64,000 bases of DNA from Celerinatantimonas yamalensis (GCF_046054155.1 NZ_JBEQCT010000005.1:62001-126000), one strand, 5' to 3'. Positions 8,886 to 18,099 are shown, numbered from the stretch's first letter. Notes: generated by a model from the letters alone, not told the origin. Made by a program: numbers and translations.

Positions 8886-9416
8886 TTATTGCTGATTACG
8901 CTGCTGATTGACCATCACGAGTTTACTGGTATCAAACCCTAACGATTTGGCTTTGTTGATCAAGCGCTGCTGAATGGCTTGTGGCAAGGTGGGCGTGCGA
9001 GACAATATCCACAAATAGCTTTTATCAGGCCCTGCGACCAATGAATACTGGTAGTTTTTATCCAAATCGATCACCGCATAAGTCCCATAGAACGGCCCAA
9101 AAAACGAAACCTTCAGGTAGCCTGTGTCAGTGGATTTAACAAAATAGGCTTTACCTTTTGCTTGTTTCCATCTCTCTTTCTCCGGCGAGTAACCGCGGTT
9201 GATCACCTCCAATCCACCATCATTGCGCAGACTATAGGTGGCGGTGACATCGGTTAAACCTTTCTCAAAGTGATGATCAAGGCGAGCAATTTCATACCAT
9301 TTGCCTAGATACCGTTGGCTACTGAAATTTTGCACCGGGCTCACCCCATCCGGCAAACTGGTGCATCCTGTTAGAAAGCTCGCAAACATGGCCGCCATGG
9401 CCCATCGTTTGATCAT
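8886..9416 (-). CDS. blc: Outer-membrane lipocalin Blc-type lipoprotein
   Basis: Bacterial lipocalin that binds lysophospholipid or fatty acids at the outer membrane. The product starts MIKRWAMAAMFASFLTGC, a lipoprotein signal with lipobox LTGC. The lipocalin signature YLGKWYEIARLDHHFEKG follows, and the C-terminal YLWILSRTPTLP is the conserved third motif. The ATG at 9416 has AGGAG seven bases upstream and puts the signal peptide at the start; an earlier ATG at 9434 has no ribosome site. The gene is monocistronic and diverges from phnF. Confidence 0.9.
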   Translation of the reverse strand: MIKRWAMAAMFASFLTGCTSLPDGVSPVQNFSSQRYLGKWYEIARLDHHFEKGLTDVTATYSLRNDGGLEVINRGYSPEKERWKQAKGKAYFVKSTDTGYLKVSFFGPFYGTYAVIDLDKNYQYSLVAGPDKSYLWILSRTPTLPQAIQQRLINKAKSLGFDTSKLVMVNQQRNQQ

Positions 9417-9498
9417 TGATCTCTCCTGGTTCATTGTTAACTTGCTACGTTATAGCGACTATAGCATTTAGGAGAGTCTCATTGTCACTCAACTGACA

Positions 9499-9552
9499 TA
9501 TCTAGACAACTGAACTGTCATATTGGCCGCTTATCATTCACTTATCTAGACA
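9499..9552. promoter_or_regulatory. Paired PhnF-like operator sites
   Basis: TATCTAGACA occurs twice, at 9499-9508 and 9543-9552, both followed by AC. Each is an imperfect palindrome around TCTAGA, the type of site bound by HutC-subfamily GntR regulators. The pair sits in the blc-phnF gap with the second copy 88 bases before phnF, suggesting PhnF autoregulation. A matching site was not seen before phnG. Confidence 0.6.
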
Positions 9553-9639
9553 ACTTGCGCTGCATCGATTTGCCATACCTTCAGCGAGGTGTGAAATCTT
9601 CTCGCTCTTGCATGGCCATCAAAGCGCTGTACCCGATGA

Positions 9640-10344
9640 GTGAAAATGAGCCGTTACCAACATATAGCCAAGCAGCTGCGCGAGTCACTTCGTGCCAGTT
9701 ATACCCCCGGTCAACTGTTGCCAGCAGAAACAGCACTTGCTCGCCAATTTTCGGTGAATCGCCATACGTTACGCCGCGCCATTGATGAATTGGTGCAAGA
9801 TGGCCTGGTGCGTCGCCAGCAAGGAGTAGGCTGCCGAGTACTGGCAACGCCTATTGATTATGCGCTGCATGAACGCGCGGCATTTTCTTATAACCTCAAT
9901 GAGAGTGGCTTAGCGTTTTCAACCCAAGTGCAAAGCCTTGAGCGAGTCACGCTGCCGGAAGCCATTGCTGAACGAGTAAATGTTGAGCGCGATACGCCAG
10001 CGATTCAGTTGCAGACCAAACGCTTTATTGAGCAAACCCCAGCCTGTTTGATTCGCCATTATTTGTTTGGCTTTGATATCAATGTGTTGATCCATTTTAC
10101 CGGCGGCTCTCTACACCAATTTTTAGCTGAGCAATTCTCGTTAAGTCTTCGTCGTGGCTTGACTTCGCTGCGGGCGCGATTACCCAGTTTGGATGAGTGC
10201 CAACAGCTACAGATTGATCGCACGACCGCGTTGATGGAAGTCCATACCCAAAACTTTGAGCGCGCAGGCGATACGCTGCGTGAATACTCGATTGCTCGCA
10301 GTCGCGGTGATCTATTTGAATTTAGTGTGATGCCCAAAGAGTAG
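9640..10344 (+). CDS. phnF: Phosphonate metabolism GntR-family regulator PhnF
   Basis: Transcription factor at the head of the C-P lyase locus. The winged HTH covers residues 5-70 (LPAETALARQFSVNRHTLRRA) and the UTRA effector domain the remainder, ending with the typical LREYSIARSRGDLFEFSV. An in-frame TGA directly before the GTG at 9640 fixes the earliest start; ATG at 9646 is the alternative. The gene is 104 bases from phnG in the same direction and is probably co-transcribed. The paired palindromes upstream are its probable operators. Confidence 0.93.
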   Translation: MKMSRYQHIAKQLRESLRASYTPGQLLPAETALARQFSVNRHTLRRAIDELVQDGLVRRQQGVGCRVLATPIDYALHERAAFSYNLNESGLAFSTQVQSLERVTLPEAIAERVNVERDTPAIQLQTKRFIEQTPACLIRHYLFGFDINVLIHFTGGSLHQFLAEQFSLSLRRGLTSLRARLPSLDECQQLQIDRTTALMEVHTQNFERAGDTLREYSIARSRGDLFEFSVMPKE

Positions 10345-10448
10345 GGGATATCTCAAACTATGAACGATGAGCGAGTGACGGCCGATCAACCGATTTTTGA
10401 CTTGCCCGGTTCAAGGCCAATGAGAGAAACAACAACAGGAGTCGAACT

Positions 10449-10898
10449 ATGGAAGAGCAGATTTCGAGTCGTCAGCGATGGCTCGGATTGTTAGCTAAGG
10501 CATCACCTGAGTGGCTGATCGAGCAAGCCGAAAGTTGGGTGAACCCAGTGGCATTTACGCTGATTCGGCCCGCCGAAATAGGCCTTGCCAAGGTGCAAGG
10601 GCGAATGGGGGGAACAGGCTCGACGTTTGTGCTAGGTGATATCACGCTGACGCGCTGCGTGGTGCAAGGCCCTGAGCAGCAAGTCGGTATGGGGTTTGTC
10701 CGCGGGCGTAATAAGGGCCATGCGCTGTGCATTGCCAAACTGGATGCATTGCTACAACTCAATGATTATCACGACGGTATTGAACAAAAATTGCTAACCC
10801 CACTTGAACAGCAGCTTATGCAGGCTGCAAAAGTTAAGCAACAGGGTCAAGCGGCTACCCAGGTCGACTTTTTTACGTTGGTCCGAGGAGAGGCCTGA
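10449..10898 (+). CDS. phnG: C-P lyase core subunit PhnG
   Basis: Subunit of the PhnGHIJ core complex that, with ATP, couples methylphosphonate-type substrates to ribose triphosphate. The 149 residues match the family along their length, with FTLIRPAEIGLAKVQGRMGGTG in the first half and the VGMGFVRGRNKGHAL segment in the middle. CAGGAG precedes the ATG. The stop codon overlaps the phnH start (TGATG), a mark of translational coupling through the operon. Confidence 0.95.
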   Translation: MEEQISSRQRWLGLLAKASPEWLIEQAESWVNPVAFTLIRPAEIGLAKVQGRMGGTGSTFVLGDITLTRCVVQGPEQQVGMGFVRGRNKGHALCIAKLDALLQLNDYHDGIEQKLLTPLEQQLMQAAKVKQQGQAATQVDFFTLVRGEA

Positions 10899-11512
10899 TG
10901 AGTTTTTTACAGCAAGGATTTCGCGAACCAGTATTTGATGCTCAGCATTGCTTTCGGCAGATTTTAACTGCGATGAGTGAACCCGGGCGCATTGTGAAGC
11001 TGGATCGCAGTAATGCGATTGGCGTGTTGCATCGAGCCAGTATTGCACTGTGCTTAACACTGCTTGATCGCGCCACGCCGCTATGGATCGGCGAATCACT
11101 GCAAAGTGCTGTGGTTGCGCAAAACTTGCGTTTTCACTGCAATGTGGCGCAGGTGAGCGACCCGGCGCAAGCTGAATTTATCTTAACGGATCACACATCC
11201 TTGCCTGACCTTATGTCCTTACCGGTCGGAACGATGGAATATCCCGATCAAGGGAGCACCCTCTGGTTGCAGGTGGATGCGTTAGGTCAACCCGGTAAAG
11301 TACAAGGCACGCATCTGCAATTAAGAGGCCCTGGCATTGAAACTCAGCGAGAGTTAGTTGTCGATCTATTAGCTGCGCCAGTTTTGGATTATCTAACAAA
11401 GCGTCCCCATGCTTTTCCTCTGGGGCTGGATATCGTATTTATCTGCGATACACAAATCGCGGCGATTCCTCGCATCACTCATGTGGAGGTTTTATCATGT
11501 ATGTCGCAGTAA
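10898..11512 (+). CDS. phnH: C-P lyase core subunit PhnH
   Basis: Structural subunit of the C-P lyase core complex; its fold resembles PLP-dependent transferases but it binds no cofactor. The 204-residue length is normal. The N-terminal FREPVFDAQHCFRQILTAMSEPG and the LRGPGIE segment are conserved markers. GGAGAGG precedes the ATG, which overlaps the phnG stop by one base. The 3' end overlaps the start of phnI by 16 bases. Confidence 0.95.
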   Translation: MSFLQQGFREPVFDAQHCFRQILTAMSEPGRIVKLDRSNAIGVLHRASIALCLTLLDRATPLWIGESLQSAVVAQNLRFHCNVAQVSDPAQAEFILTDHTSLPDLMSLPVGTMEYPDQGSTLWLQVDALGQPGKVQGTHLQLRGPGIETQRELVVDLLAAPVLDYLTKRPHAFPLGLDIVFICDTQIAAIPRITHVEVLSCMSQ

Positions 11513-12618
11513 AAGGGGGCGAAAAAGCGATTCGCGCAGCCCATCAGTTACTCGCTAAGCAGCGCCGCGGCGATCCACAGCAGCCAGAGTTGCAGGTCGG
11601 CCAAATCGATCAGCAGTTAGCCTTAGCGGTTGACCGGGTGATGGGTGAAGGTGGGGTGTACGATCGTGAGCTGGCTGCATTAGCTATTAAACAAGCCGCC
11701 GGCGATCTCTTTGAGGCTATTTTTCTGCTACGCGCCTATCGCACGACTTTGGCACATTGGTATGTCAGCAAGCCTTTAGATACGGCGAATATGCAAGTGA
11801 GCCGGCGTATTTCGGCCACTTATAAAGATTTGCCTGGGGGTCAACAGCTCGGAGCAACTTTTGATTACACGCATCGGTTATTAGATTTTAAATTACTTGC
11901 TGAAGGCGAGGTGAATTCTACTAATAGCCATGATGATGCCGAAGCTGGCACAGTACCAGCAGATGATGCGGCTCTCGCTCAGTTGGTTGATTACCCTCGG
12001 GTGCTGGCGATGCTTGAGCGTGAAGGGTTGATGGTCACCGAGACGGATAGCGGCCAGCCAGCCCAAGATATTACTCAAGATCCGCCAAATTTCCCTTATT
12101 CGCGCAGTGCCCGTTTACAAGCACTCGCACGCGGTGACGAGGGTTTTTTGCTGGCACTGGGCTACTCAACCCAACGCGGTTATGGGCGCAACCACCCGTT
12201 TGTTGGCGAAATTCGTATCGGTGAGGTCGAGCTTTGGATTGAACCTGAAGAGCTTGGTTTTGCCATCTCGATTGGGCAGGTGCAATTGAGTGAGTGTGAG
12301 ATGGTGAATGGCTTTGCCAAGCAAGCCGATGGGCAATTGCAGTTCACCCGTGGTTATGGCTTGAGCTTTGGCCAAAGCGAGCGCAAGTCAATGGCGATGG
12401 CGCTGCTTGATCGTGCTTTGCAAGCTGATGACTATGATGAGCCCCAAACGTCCCCCGCTCAGCAGCAAGAGTTTGTGTTATCTCATTGTGATAATGTCGC
12501 TGCCGCAGGCTTTGTCTCGCATCTTAAATTGCCGCACTACGTGGATTTTCAAGCCGAACTAGAGCTGTTGCGTAAAGTGCGCAGCAACGTTAGCGATGAG
12601 GAGCGCGCTGATGACTAA
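11497..12618 (+). CDS. phnI: C-P lyase nucleosidase subunit PhnI
   Basis: Together with PhnG, PhnH and PhnL it exchanges adenine of ATP for phosphonate, forming ribose-1-phosphonate-5-triphosphate. The start MYVAVKGGEKAIRAAHQLLA and the segment SVQ-free ISATYKDLPGGQQLGATFDY are conserved. At 373 residues it is slightly longer than E. coli PhnI; the additional residues lie mainly in an acidic stretch around 150-165. GGAGG precedes the ATG. It overlaps phnH upstream and phnJ downstream. Confidence 0.95.
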   Translation: MYVAVKGGEKAIRAAHQLLAKQRRGDPQQPELQVGQIDQQLALAVDRVMGEGGVYDRELAALAIKQAAGDLFEAIFLLRAYRTTLAHWYVSKPLDTANMQVSRRISATYKDLPGGQQLGATFDYTHRLLDFKLLAEGEVNSTNSHDDAEAGTVPADDAALAQLVDYPRVLAMLEREGLMVTETDSGQPAQDITQDPPNFPYSRSARLQALARGDEGFLLALGYSTQRGYGRNHPFVGEIRIGEVELWIEPEELGFAISIGQVQLSECEMVNGFAKQADGQLQFTRGYGLSFGQSERKSMAMALLDRALQADDYDEPQTSPAQQQEFVLSHCDNVAAAGFVSHLKLPHYVDFQAELELLRKVRSNVSDEERADD

Positions 12619-13465
12619 TGCCACTGTTCGTGATGGATACAATTTTGCCTACCTAGATGAACAAACCAAACGGATGCTACGCCGCGCACTTTTAAAAGCG
12701 GTCGCGATCCCCGGTTATCAGGTGCCCTTTGCTAGCCGTGAGATGCCCATGCCCTATGGCTGGGGCACCGGTGGCGTGCAGTTAACCGCCGCTTTGATTG
12801 GTCCCGATGATTGCTTAAAAGTGATCGATCAAGGGGCCGATGACACCACCAACGCGGTGAGTATCCGCACCTTTTTTGCTGACTTAACGGGCGTTGCCAC
12901 CACCGAGCACACCGAGCAAGCCAGTTTGATTCAAACCCGTCATCGCATTCCCGAACAGCCTCTTCAAGCGGGCCAAATTATCGTCTTTCAAGTACCGATT
13001 CCTGAACCGCTGCGCTTTATTGAGCCCAGCGAGCAACGCACGCGGCAGATGCATGCGCTGCAAGAATATGGACCAATGTACATTAAATTGTACGAAGATA
13101 TTGCACAGCTCAAAGAGATATCCACCGCATATGCGTATCCGGTGCGGGTGAATGGCCATTACATCATGGATCCCTCACCGATCCCCAAATTTGATAACCC
13201 CAAACTTAATCGGTCACCGGCATTGCAACTATTTGGCGCGGGTCGTGAGCAACGTTTGTATGCTTTGCCGCCGTATACGCAGGTCGAAAGCCTCGATTTT
13301 ATTGATTATCCATTCGCTATTCAAACGTGGTCACAAAGCTGCGCCATCTGCGGTGCAACCCATAGCTATTTGGATGAAGTGATTATTGATGATAGTGGTC
13401 AGCGCCAATTTATCTGCTCAGATACCGATTATTGCCGAAGCCATCAGGAGGCTACTCATGACTGA
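12611..13465 (+). CDS. phnJ: C-P lyase catalytic subunit PhnJ (radical SAM)
   Basis: Cleaves the carbon-phosphorus bond of ribose phosphonate to give a 1,2-cyclic phosphate and the alkane. With the start at 12611 the iron-sulfur cysteines are C244, C247, C269 and C275, with the same spacing (3, 22, 6) as in E. coli PhnJ. The region VPFASREMPMPYGWGTGG and PSPIPKFDNPK are near-invariant. ATG 12611 is preferred over 12596 because GGAG lies just upstream of it. It overlaps phnI by 8 bases and phnK by 8 bases. Confidence 0.96.
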   Translation: MTNATVRDGYNFAYLDEQTKRMLRRALLKAVAIPGYQVPFASREMPMPYGWGTGGVQLTAALIGPDDCLKVIDQGADDTTNAVSIRTFFADLTGVATTEHTEQASLIQTRHRIPEQPLQAGQIIVFQVPIPEPLRFIEPSEQRTRQMHALQEYGPMYIKLYEDIAQLKEISTAYAYPVRVNGHYIMDPSPIPKFDNPKLNRSPALQLFGAGREQRLYALPPYTQVESLDFIDYPFAIQTWSQSCAICGATHSYLDEVIIDDSGQRQFICSDTDYCRSHQEATHD

Positions 13466-14234
13466 GCACGCGATCTTAACAGTGTGTGGATTAACCAAGC
13501 AATATGCCCCAGGGCAAGGCTGTTTGGATGTGAATTTTAGCTTGCACCCAGGTGAAGTGTTAGGGGTTGTGGGTGAGTCCGGTTCTGGTAAGTCGACATT
13601 GCTGCGTTGCTTAGGCGGGCACATTGGTAGCGATCACGGCGTGATTAATTATCATAACCGGGATGGCCAGCAGGTCGATATGTGTCAACTGATGCCAGCC
13701 CAACGGCAACTATTACTGCGTCAAGAGTGGGGCTTTGTCTATCAACATGCCCATGAAGGGCTGCGCATGCAGGTATCCGCCGGAGCCAATATCGGTGAAC
13801 CTTTGATGAATAATGGCAAGCGTCACTATGGTGAGATTCGCGAAACGGCTATGCGTTGGATGCGCGATGTTGAGCTGGATGCTCGGCGCATTGATGAGTA
13901 CCCCTGCGCTTTTTCTGGCGGAATGCGTCAGCGGCTGCAAATTGCTCGAGCGTTGGTCACCCAACCGCGCTTGATTTTAATGGATGAGCCCACCGGCGGG
14001 CTGGATGTGTCGGTGCAGGCGCGCTTATTAGACCTGTTGCGGCAACTGGTGTCGCAGTTGCAGCTTGCGGTTGTTATTGTCACCCATGATTTAGCGGTAG
14101 CGCGATTGTTAGCCCAGCGCTTGATTGTGATGCGTGACGGTAAAATTGTCGAAACGGGTTTAACGGACCAAGTGCTGGATGACCCGCAGCATCCCTATAC
14201 CCAGCTATTAGTCTCTTCGATATTAACCCCTTAA
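13458..14234 (+). CDS. phnK: C-P lyase ABC-type ATPase PhnK
   Basis: ATP-binding subunit that docks on the PhnJ subunits of the core complex and is needed for phosphonate use; it is not a transporter component. Walker A GESGSGKST is at about residues 37-45, the signature is FSGGMRQRLQIAR and Walker B is LILMDEPTGGLD. AGGAGG precedes the ATG at 13458, which overlaps the phnJ end by 8 bases. An upstream in-frame start at 13386 would add 24 residues inside phnJ and is not used. Confidence 0.94.
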   Translation: MTEHAILTVCGLTKQYAPGQGCLDVNFSLHPGEVLGVVGESGSGKSTLLRCLGGHIGSDHGVINYHNRDGQQVDMCQLMPAQRQLLLRQEWGFVYQHAHEGLRMQVSAGANIGEPLMNNGKRHYGEIRETAMRWMRDVELDARRIDEYPCAFSGGMRQRLQIARALVTQPRLILMDEPTGGLDVSVQARLLDLLRQLVSQLQLAVVIVTHDLAVARLLAQRLIVMRDGKIVETGLTDQVLDDPQHPYTQLLVSSILTP

Positions 14235-14245
14235 TGGAGCAGATC

Positions 14246-14941
14246 ATGACGGTGATGATTGAGGTCGAGCGCTTGAGTAAACAATTTAGGCTCCATCAAC
14301 AAGGTGAGATGATCTTACCTGTGCTAACCGATATTAATTTATCAGTGCACCGCAGCGAGTGTGTGGTGCTCGATGGGGCCAGTGGCAGTGGCAAAAGTAC
14401 GCTGCTGCGAGCGCTATATGGTAACTATTTGGCAAGTTCAGGGGCCATTTGGGTCACTCATCAAGGGGCGCGAGTTGATTTGTGCTCGGCCCACTCGCAG
14501 CTGCAGCTGGCCATTCGCCGCGAGACGATAGGTTATGTCAGTCAGTTTTTGCGGGTGATTCCGCGTGTGGCAACCATCGATGTTGTGAGTCAGCCGCTGA
14601 TTGATCGCGGCGTAGCGCCCGAGCAGGCTCGGCAAAAAGCTGGCGAATTACTTCAGCAACTGCATATTGCAGAACGGTTGTGGACTTTGCCTCCGGGTAC
14701 TTTTTCAGGCGGTGAGCAGCAACGGGTCAATATTGCGCGCGGACTGATTGCCGACTATCCGATTTTACTGCTCGATGAGCCAACTGCCTCATTGGATCGT
14801 GCCAATGCCGAGGTGGTCGTGGGCCTGATTGATGCGGCTCGATCGCGCGGTAGTGCCATTATCGGAATTTTTCATGATCACCTATGTCGTGATGCCATAG
14901 CCGATCGCTTGTTCACTGTTAAAGCGCAGGCTCAAGCTTAA
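14246..14941 (+). CDS. phnL: C-P lyase ABC-type ATPase PhnL
   Basis: Second ABC-type ATPase of the phosphonate operon, acting with PhnGHI and PhnK at the core complex. It has Walker A GASGSGKST, the family segment YVSQFLRVIPRV, the signature FSGGEQQRVNIARG and Walker B ILLLDEPTASLD. ATG 14246 has GGAG six bases upstream; an alternative ATG at 14234 overlaps the phnK stop (TAATG) and adds four residues. phnM follows after a 16-base gap. Confidence 0.94.
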   Translation: MTVMIEVERLSKQFRLHQQGEMILPVLTDINLSVHRSECVVLDGASGSGKSTLLRALYGNYLASSGAIWVTHQGARVDLCSAHSQLQLAIRRETIGYVSQFLRVIPRVATIDVVSQPLIDRGVAPEQARQKAGELLQQLHIAERLWTLPPGTFSGGEQQRVNIARGLIADYPILLLDEPTASLDRANAEVVVGLIDAARSRGSAIIGIFHDHLCRDAIADRLFTVKAQAQA

Positions 14942-14957
14942 GCGCAGGGGAAAATTA

Positions 14958-16094
14958 ATGATCTTAACGAATGTACAATTGGTGCTTGCCGATGAGGTGA
15001 TGCGCGGCACGATCGTTGTAGAAGGCGGGCGCATTCAGGCTATTGATAGCACCGAGAGTCATCTACCGGAAGCTATCGATGGTGAAGGGGGCTTTATCTT
15101 ACCAGGGCTCGTCGAGCTACATACCGATAATATGGAAAAACATTTTAGCCCGCGCCCAGGTGTGCGCTGGCCATCGACCGCTGCGTTTAAAGTACATGAC
15201 GCGCAGATGATCAGTTCGGGGATCACAACCGTTTTTGATGCGATTTCGGTTGGCGATGTGATCGAACACAGTGAGCGCATCAATAATCTACGCATCATGG
15301 TTAATGCGCTTAAATCGAGCCGTGAGCATGGGTTTTGCCGCGCCGATCACCGCTTGCATTTGCGCTGTGAGTTGAGCCATGCCGATACATTAGCGAATTT
15401 TGAGCAGCTTTTTGCACTGCATCGCCCGCAGTTGGTCTCGGTGATGGATCACTCGCCAGGGCAGCGACAATATGTCGATCTGTCGGCCTATCGTCGCTAT
15501 TTTCAAGGCAAATATCATATGTCAGATAGTGAAATTGATGCTTTTATTATTCGCCAAAGCGCCGCCAGTGAGCGCTATTCAAGCAGCTATCGCCAGCAGA
15601 TTTGTGATATCTGTCATCGCTATGCGATCCCACTGGCGAGCCATGATGATGCAACCGATGAACATATCCAGCAGGCGTTAGCTGAGAACATTCAGATCGC
15701 CGAATTTCCAACAGCGTTGAGTGCGGCGAAAGCGGCTCATGAACATGGCATTGCGGTGGTGATGGGCGCGCCGAATGTGGTACGTGGTGGCTCTCATTCG
15801 GGCAATGTGGCCGCTCATGAACTGGCGCAGCAGGGACTCTTAGATATTCTTTCCAGTGATTATTACCCGGCGAGTCTGTTAGATGCGGCTTTTAAGCTGG
15901 CTGATGATGTTTCTAATCCGTATGACTTGCCGCAGGCGTGTGCCTTAGTCACGTGTCATCCCGCTGAACGGGTTGGCTTAACCGATCGCGGCCGACTTGA
16001 AGTCGGACTGAATGCCGATCTGATCTGGTGTCATCAACGAGCTGGACAAGTGCATATTCATCAAGTGCTGCGCGCCGGCGAACGGGTCTTTTAG
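14958..16094 (+). CDS. phnM: Ribose-1-phosphonate triphosphate pyrophosphohydrolase PhnM
   Basis: Amidohydrolase-fold enzyme that removes pyrophosphate from the ribose phosphonate triphosphate before C-P cleavage. Metal ligands are visible in GLVELHTDNMEKH (about residues 50-62), in MDHSPGQRQY and in LASHDDATDEH, and the conserved GAPNVVRGGSHSGNV is present. The length of 378 residues is normal. It is the last recognisable phn gene: phnN, phnO, phnP and phnCDE do not follow, so the downstream cyclic phosphodiesterase and the importer must be elsewhere. Confidence 0.95.
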   Translation: MILTNVQLVLADEVMRGTIVVEGGRIQAIDSTESHLPEAIDGEGGFILPGLVELHTDNMEKHFSPRPGVRWPSTAAFKVHDAQMISSGITTVFDAISVGDVIEHSERINNLRIMVNALKSSREHGFCRADHRLHLRCELSHADTLANFEQLFALHRPQLVSVMDHSPGQRQYVDLSAYRRYFQGKYHMSDSEIDAFIIRQSAASERYSSSYRQQICDICHRYAIPLASHDDATDEHIQQALAENIQIAEFPTALSAAKAAHEHGIAVVMGAPNVVRGGSHSGNVAAHELAQQGLLDILSSDYYPASLLDAAFKLADDVSNPYDLPQACALVTCHPAERVGLTDRGRLEVGLNADLIWCHQRAGQVHIHQVLRAGERVF

Positions 16095-16251
16095 GCCTAT
16101 CGTGTTGCGAAACGCTACGGTGGGGTAAGCGGCTTGGTTGCAATAAATTGAACGAATAGCTCACTATTATGTGCTGTTTTCGAAAGGGTGTGGTGGTTAC
16201 ACTATTTGTTAAATAGACGTGAGATGATCACCCGTGATTTAAGGAAACATT

Positions 16252-16947
16252 ATGCTTGAGAAACGACCTAGCACGCAACGCGGTCAAGTGGATATGGGAT
16301 GGCTCAATAGTCACCATAGCTTTTCATTTGGCTCTTATTACGATCCGGCACAGATGGGGCACTCGGTATTGCGGGTGATTAACGATGATCGCGTTATCCC
16401 AGCCGCTGGCTTTGATACTCACGGGCATCGGGATATGGAGATCATCAGTTATGTACTGAGTGGAACCATGGTTCATCGTGATAGCGAGGGCAATGAGCAG
16501 CGCTTACCGGCAGGTGAGTTTCAATTGATGTCAGCGGGCGCTGGTATTTATCACAGTGAGTTCAACGCATCAGAGCGTGAGCTGCTGCATTTTTTGCAAA
16601 TATGGATTGAGCCTAATGTGCAAGGTCAACGCCCAGGGTATCAACAAAAAGATTTTGGCTTAAACCCAGGGCTGACACTAATTGCCTCACCGAGCGGTGA
16701 ACAAGGTACATTGCAGATCAAACAAGATGCCAAACTGGCGCAGCTAATTTTAGCCCCTGGTCAGTCGTTATCTTACCCACTGGGCGTTGATCGTCATGGG
16801 TATGTGCACCATATTGAGGGCGATCTAACCGTCAATGAGCAGCAACTAGCCCCGGGCGATGGCGTTAAAATCACTGAAACAGCCGTGTTAAGTTTTAGCA
16901 ACCACAGCCAACAGTCGGCGCGGGCATTGTTGTTTGATCTGCCTTAA
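16252..16947 (+). CDS. Pirin family protein (YhhW-type bicupin)
   Basis: A cupin-fold metalloprotein of 231 residues, like E. coli YhhW, which has quercetinase activity in vitro. The first cupin holds the metal ligands in FDTHGHRDMEI (residues 55-65) and in GIYHSEFN (about 98-105). The second half is the shorter pirin C-terminal cupin. AAGGAAA precedes the ATG. It lies downstream of phnM with a separate promoter region and converges on mtnA; no link to either pathway is evident. Confidence 0.9.
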   Translation: MLEKRPSTQRGQVDMGWLNSHHSFSFGSYYDPAQMGHSVLRVINDDRVIPAAGFDTHGHRDMEIISYVLSGTMVHRDSEGNEQRLPAGEFQLMSAGAGIYHSEFNASERELLHFLQIWIEPNVQGQRPGYQQKDFGLNPGLTLIASPSGEQGTLQIKQDAKLAQLILAPGQSLSYPLGVDRHGYVHHIEGDLTVNEQQLAPGDGVKITETAVLSFSNHSQQSARALLFDLP

Positions 16948-16972
16948 ACTTTGATTCAATTGGTTTGTTAAC

Positions 16973-17005
16973 GACCTAGCCCACACGCTTAGTGCATGCT
17001 AGGTC
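16973..17005. terminator. Convergent hairpin between pirin gene and mtnA
   Basis: GACCTAGC pairs perfectly with GCTAGGTC over a 17-base loop in the short gap between convergent genes. There is no clear T-tract, so termination is only inferred. Confidence 0.4.
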
Positions 17006-17020
17006 TAATGTGTGGTGTGC

Positions 17021-18046
17021 CTATTTGCTGGGCTGAAAAAATCCAGCGGCTACTTGTGCAGGCGTGACAACGCCGGTGTCGAGTACCCAACCGCTAATGA
17101 GCGAAGCGGGCGTGACATCAAACGCCGGGTTATAAACTTTTGCATCAATTGGTGCCCATTGCACAGCGCCAAAACTGCCTGTTACCCCGGTTACTTCTTG
17201 ATCAGCGCGCTGCTCAATCACAATCGCATCGCCATTGGGGCAAGCTGGATCATGAGTGGTACTGGGGGCTGCCACATAAAAAGGAATGCCGTGAAATTTG
17301 GCTAATACCGCGAGGCTATAAGTGCCAATTTTATTGGCAACATCGCCGTTGGCCGCGATGCGATCGGCACCGACCCAAACGGCATCCACTTCGCCCTTGG
17401 CCATTAAGCTGGCAGCCATTGAATCACAGATCAACTGATAAGGAATGGTAAGCTCGCCTAATTCCCACGCAGTTAAGCGGCCGCCTTGTAACAGCGGGCG
17501 AGTCTCATCGACCCAGACCTGCTTAATCAGTCCCGCTTCATGTGCTCGGCGAATTACGCCCAGAGCCGTTCCCACGCCTGCCGTTGCTAGTCCACCCGTG
17601 TTGCAGTGAGTTAACAGTCGGCTGTTAGGCGTCACCCGTGCAAGCCCTGCTTGGGCGATGCCCTCACAGAGCTGTTTGTCTTCGTCAATTAAACGCAGCG
17701 CTTGGATGCTCATGGCGCTGACAAAATCAGTTTGTTGCATCGCTTGGTGCATACGCGCCAAGTTATTCATCAGATTCACCGCGGTGGGCCGTGAGGCACT
17801 AAGTGCCTGCATTGATGCACCAAGCTGCGCCAAAGGCATACCTTGCTCGGCTTGCAGTGCTAATAATAGGCTGGCAGATAATCCGATGAGCGGCGCGCCG
17901 CGAACGCGCAACTGCAAAATGTGATCGACCAGTTGCTCAGTGCTCTGTGCGTTCAGCCAGTTTTGCTGTTGGGGCAGTGCTTGCTGATCGAGGATCAACA
18001 ACTGGTTATTGGCAACCCGTAAGCTGGTGGTCTGAATATTTTTCAT
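17021..18046 (-). CDS. mtnA: S-methyl-5-thioribose-1-phosphate isomerase
   Basis: Converts methylthioribose-1-phosphate to methylthioribulose-1-phosphate in methionine salvage. The protein has 341 residues. The catalytic cysteine lies in LLTHCNTGGLATAGVGTALG and the catalytic aspartate in WVGADRIAANGDVANKIGTY. It diverges from mtnK, and the gap between them carries four tandem MetJ boxes. No good ribosome site is visible before the ATG. Confidence 0.95.
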   Translation of the reverse strand: MKNIQTTSLRVANNQLLILDQQALPQQQNWLNAQSTEQLVDHILQLRVRGAPLIGLSASLLLALQAEQGMPLAQLGASMQALSASRPTAVNLMNNLARMHQAMQQTDFVSAMSIQALRLIDEDKQLCEGIAQAGLARVTPNSRLLTHCNTGGLATAGVGTALGVIRRAHEAGLIKQVWVDETRPLLQGGRLTAWELGELTIPYQLICDSMAASLMAKGEVDAVWVGADRIAANGDVANKIGTYSLAVLAKFHGIPFYVAAPSTTHDPACPNGDAIVIEQRADQEVTGVTGSFGAVQWAPIDAKVYNPAFDVTPASLISGWVLDTGVVTPAQVAAGFFQPSK

Positions 18047-18099
18047 TTTTGTTAAATCGATGTTGAGTTGATGGGGTATATTGTGTCAGGATATAGCTG

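Noticed and set aside
10362..10470. Short ORF between phnF and phnG
   Set aside because: It runs out of frame into phnG, has no ribosome site and resembles nothing known.
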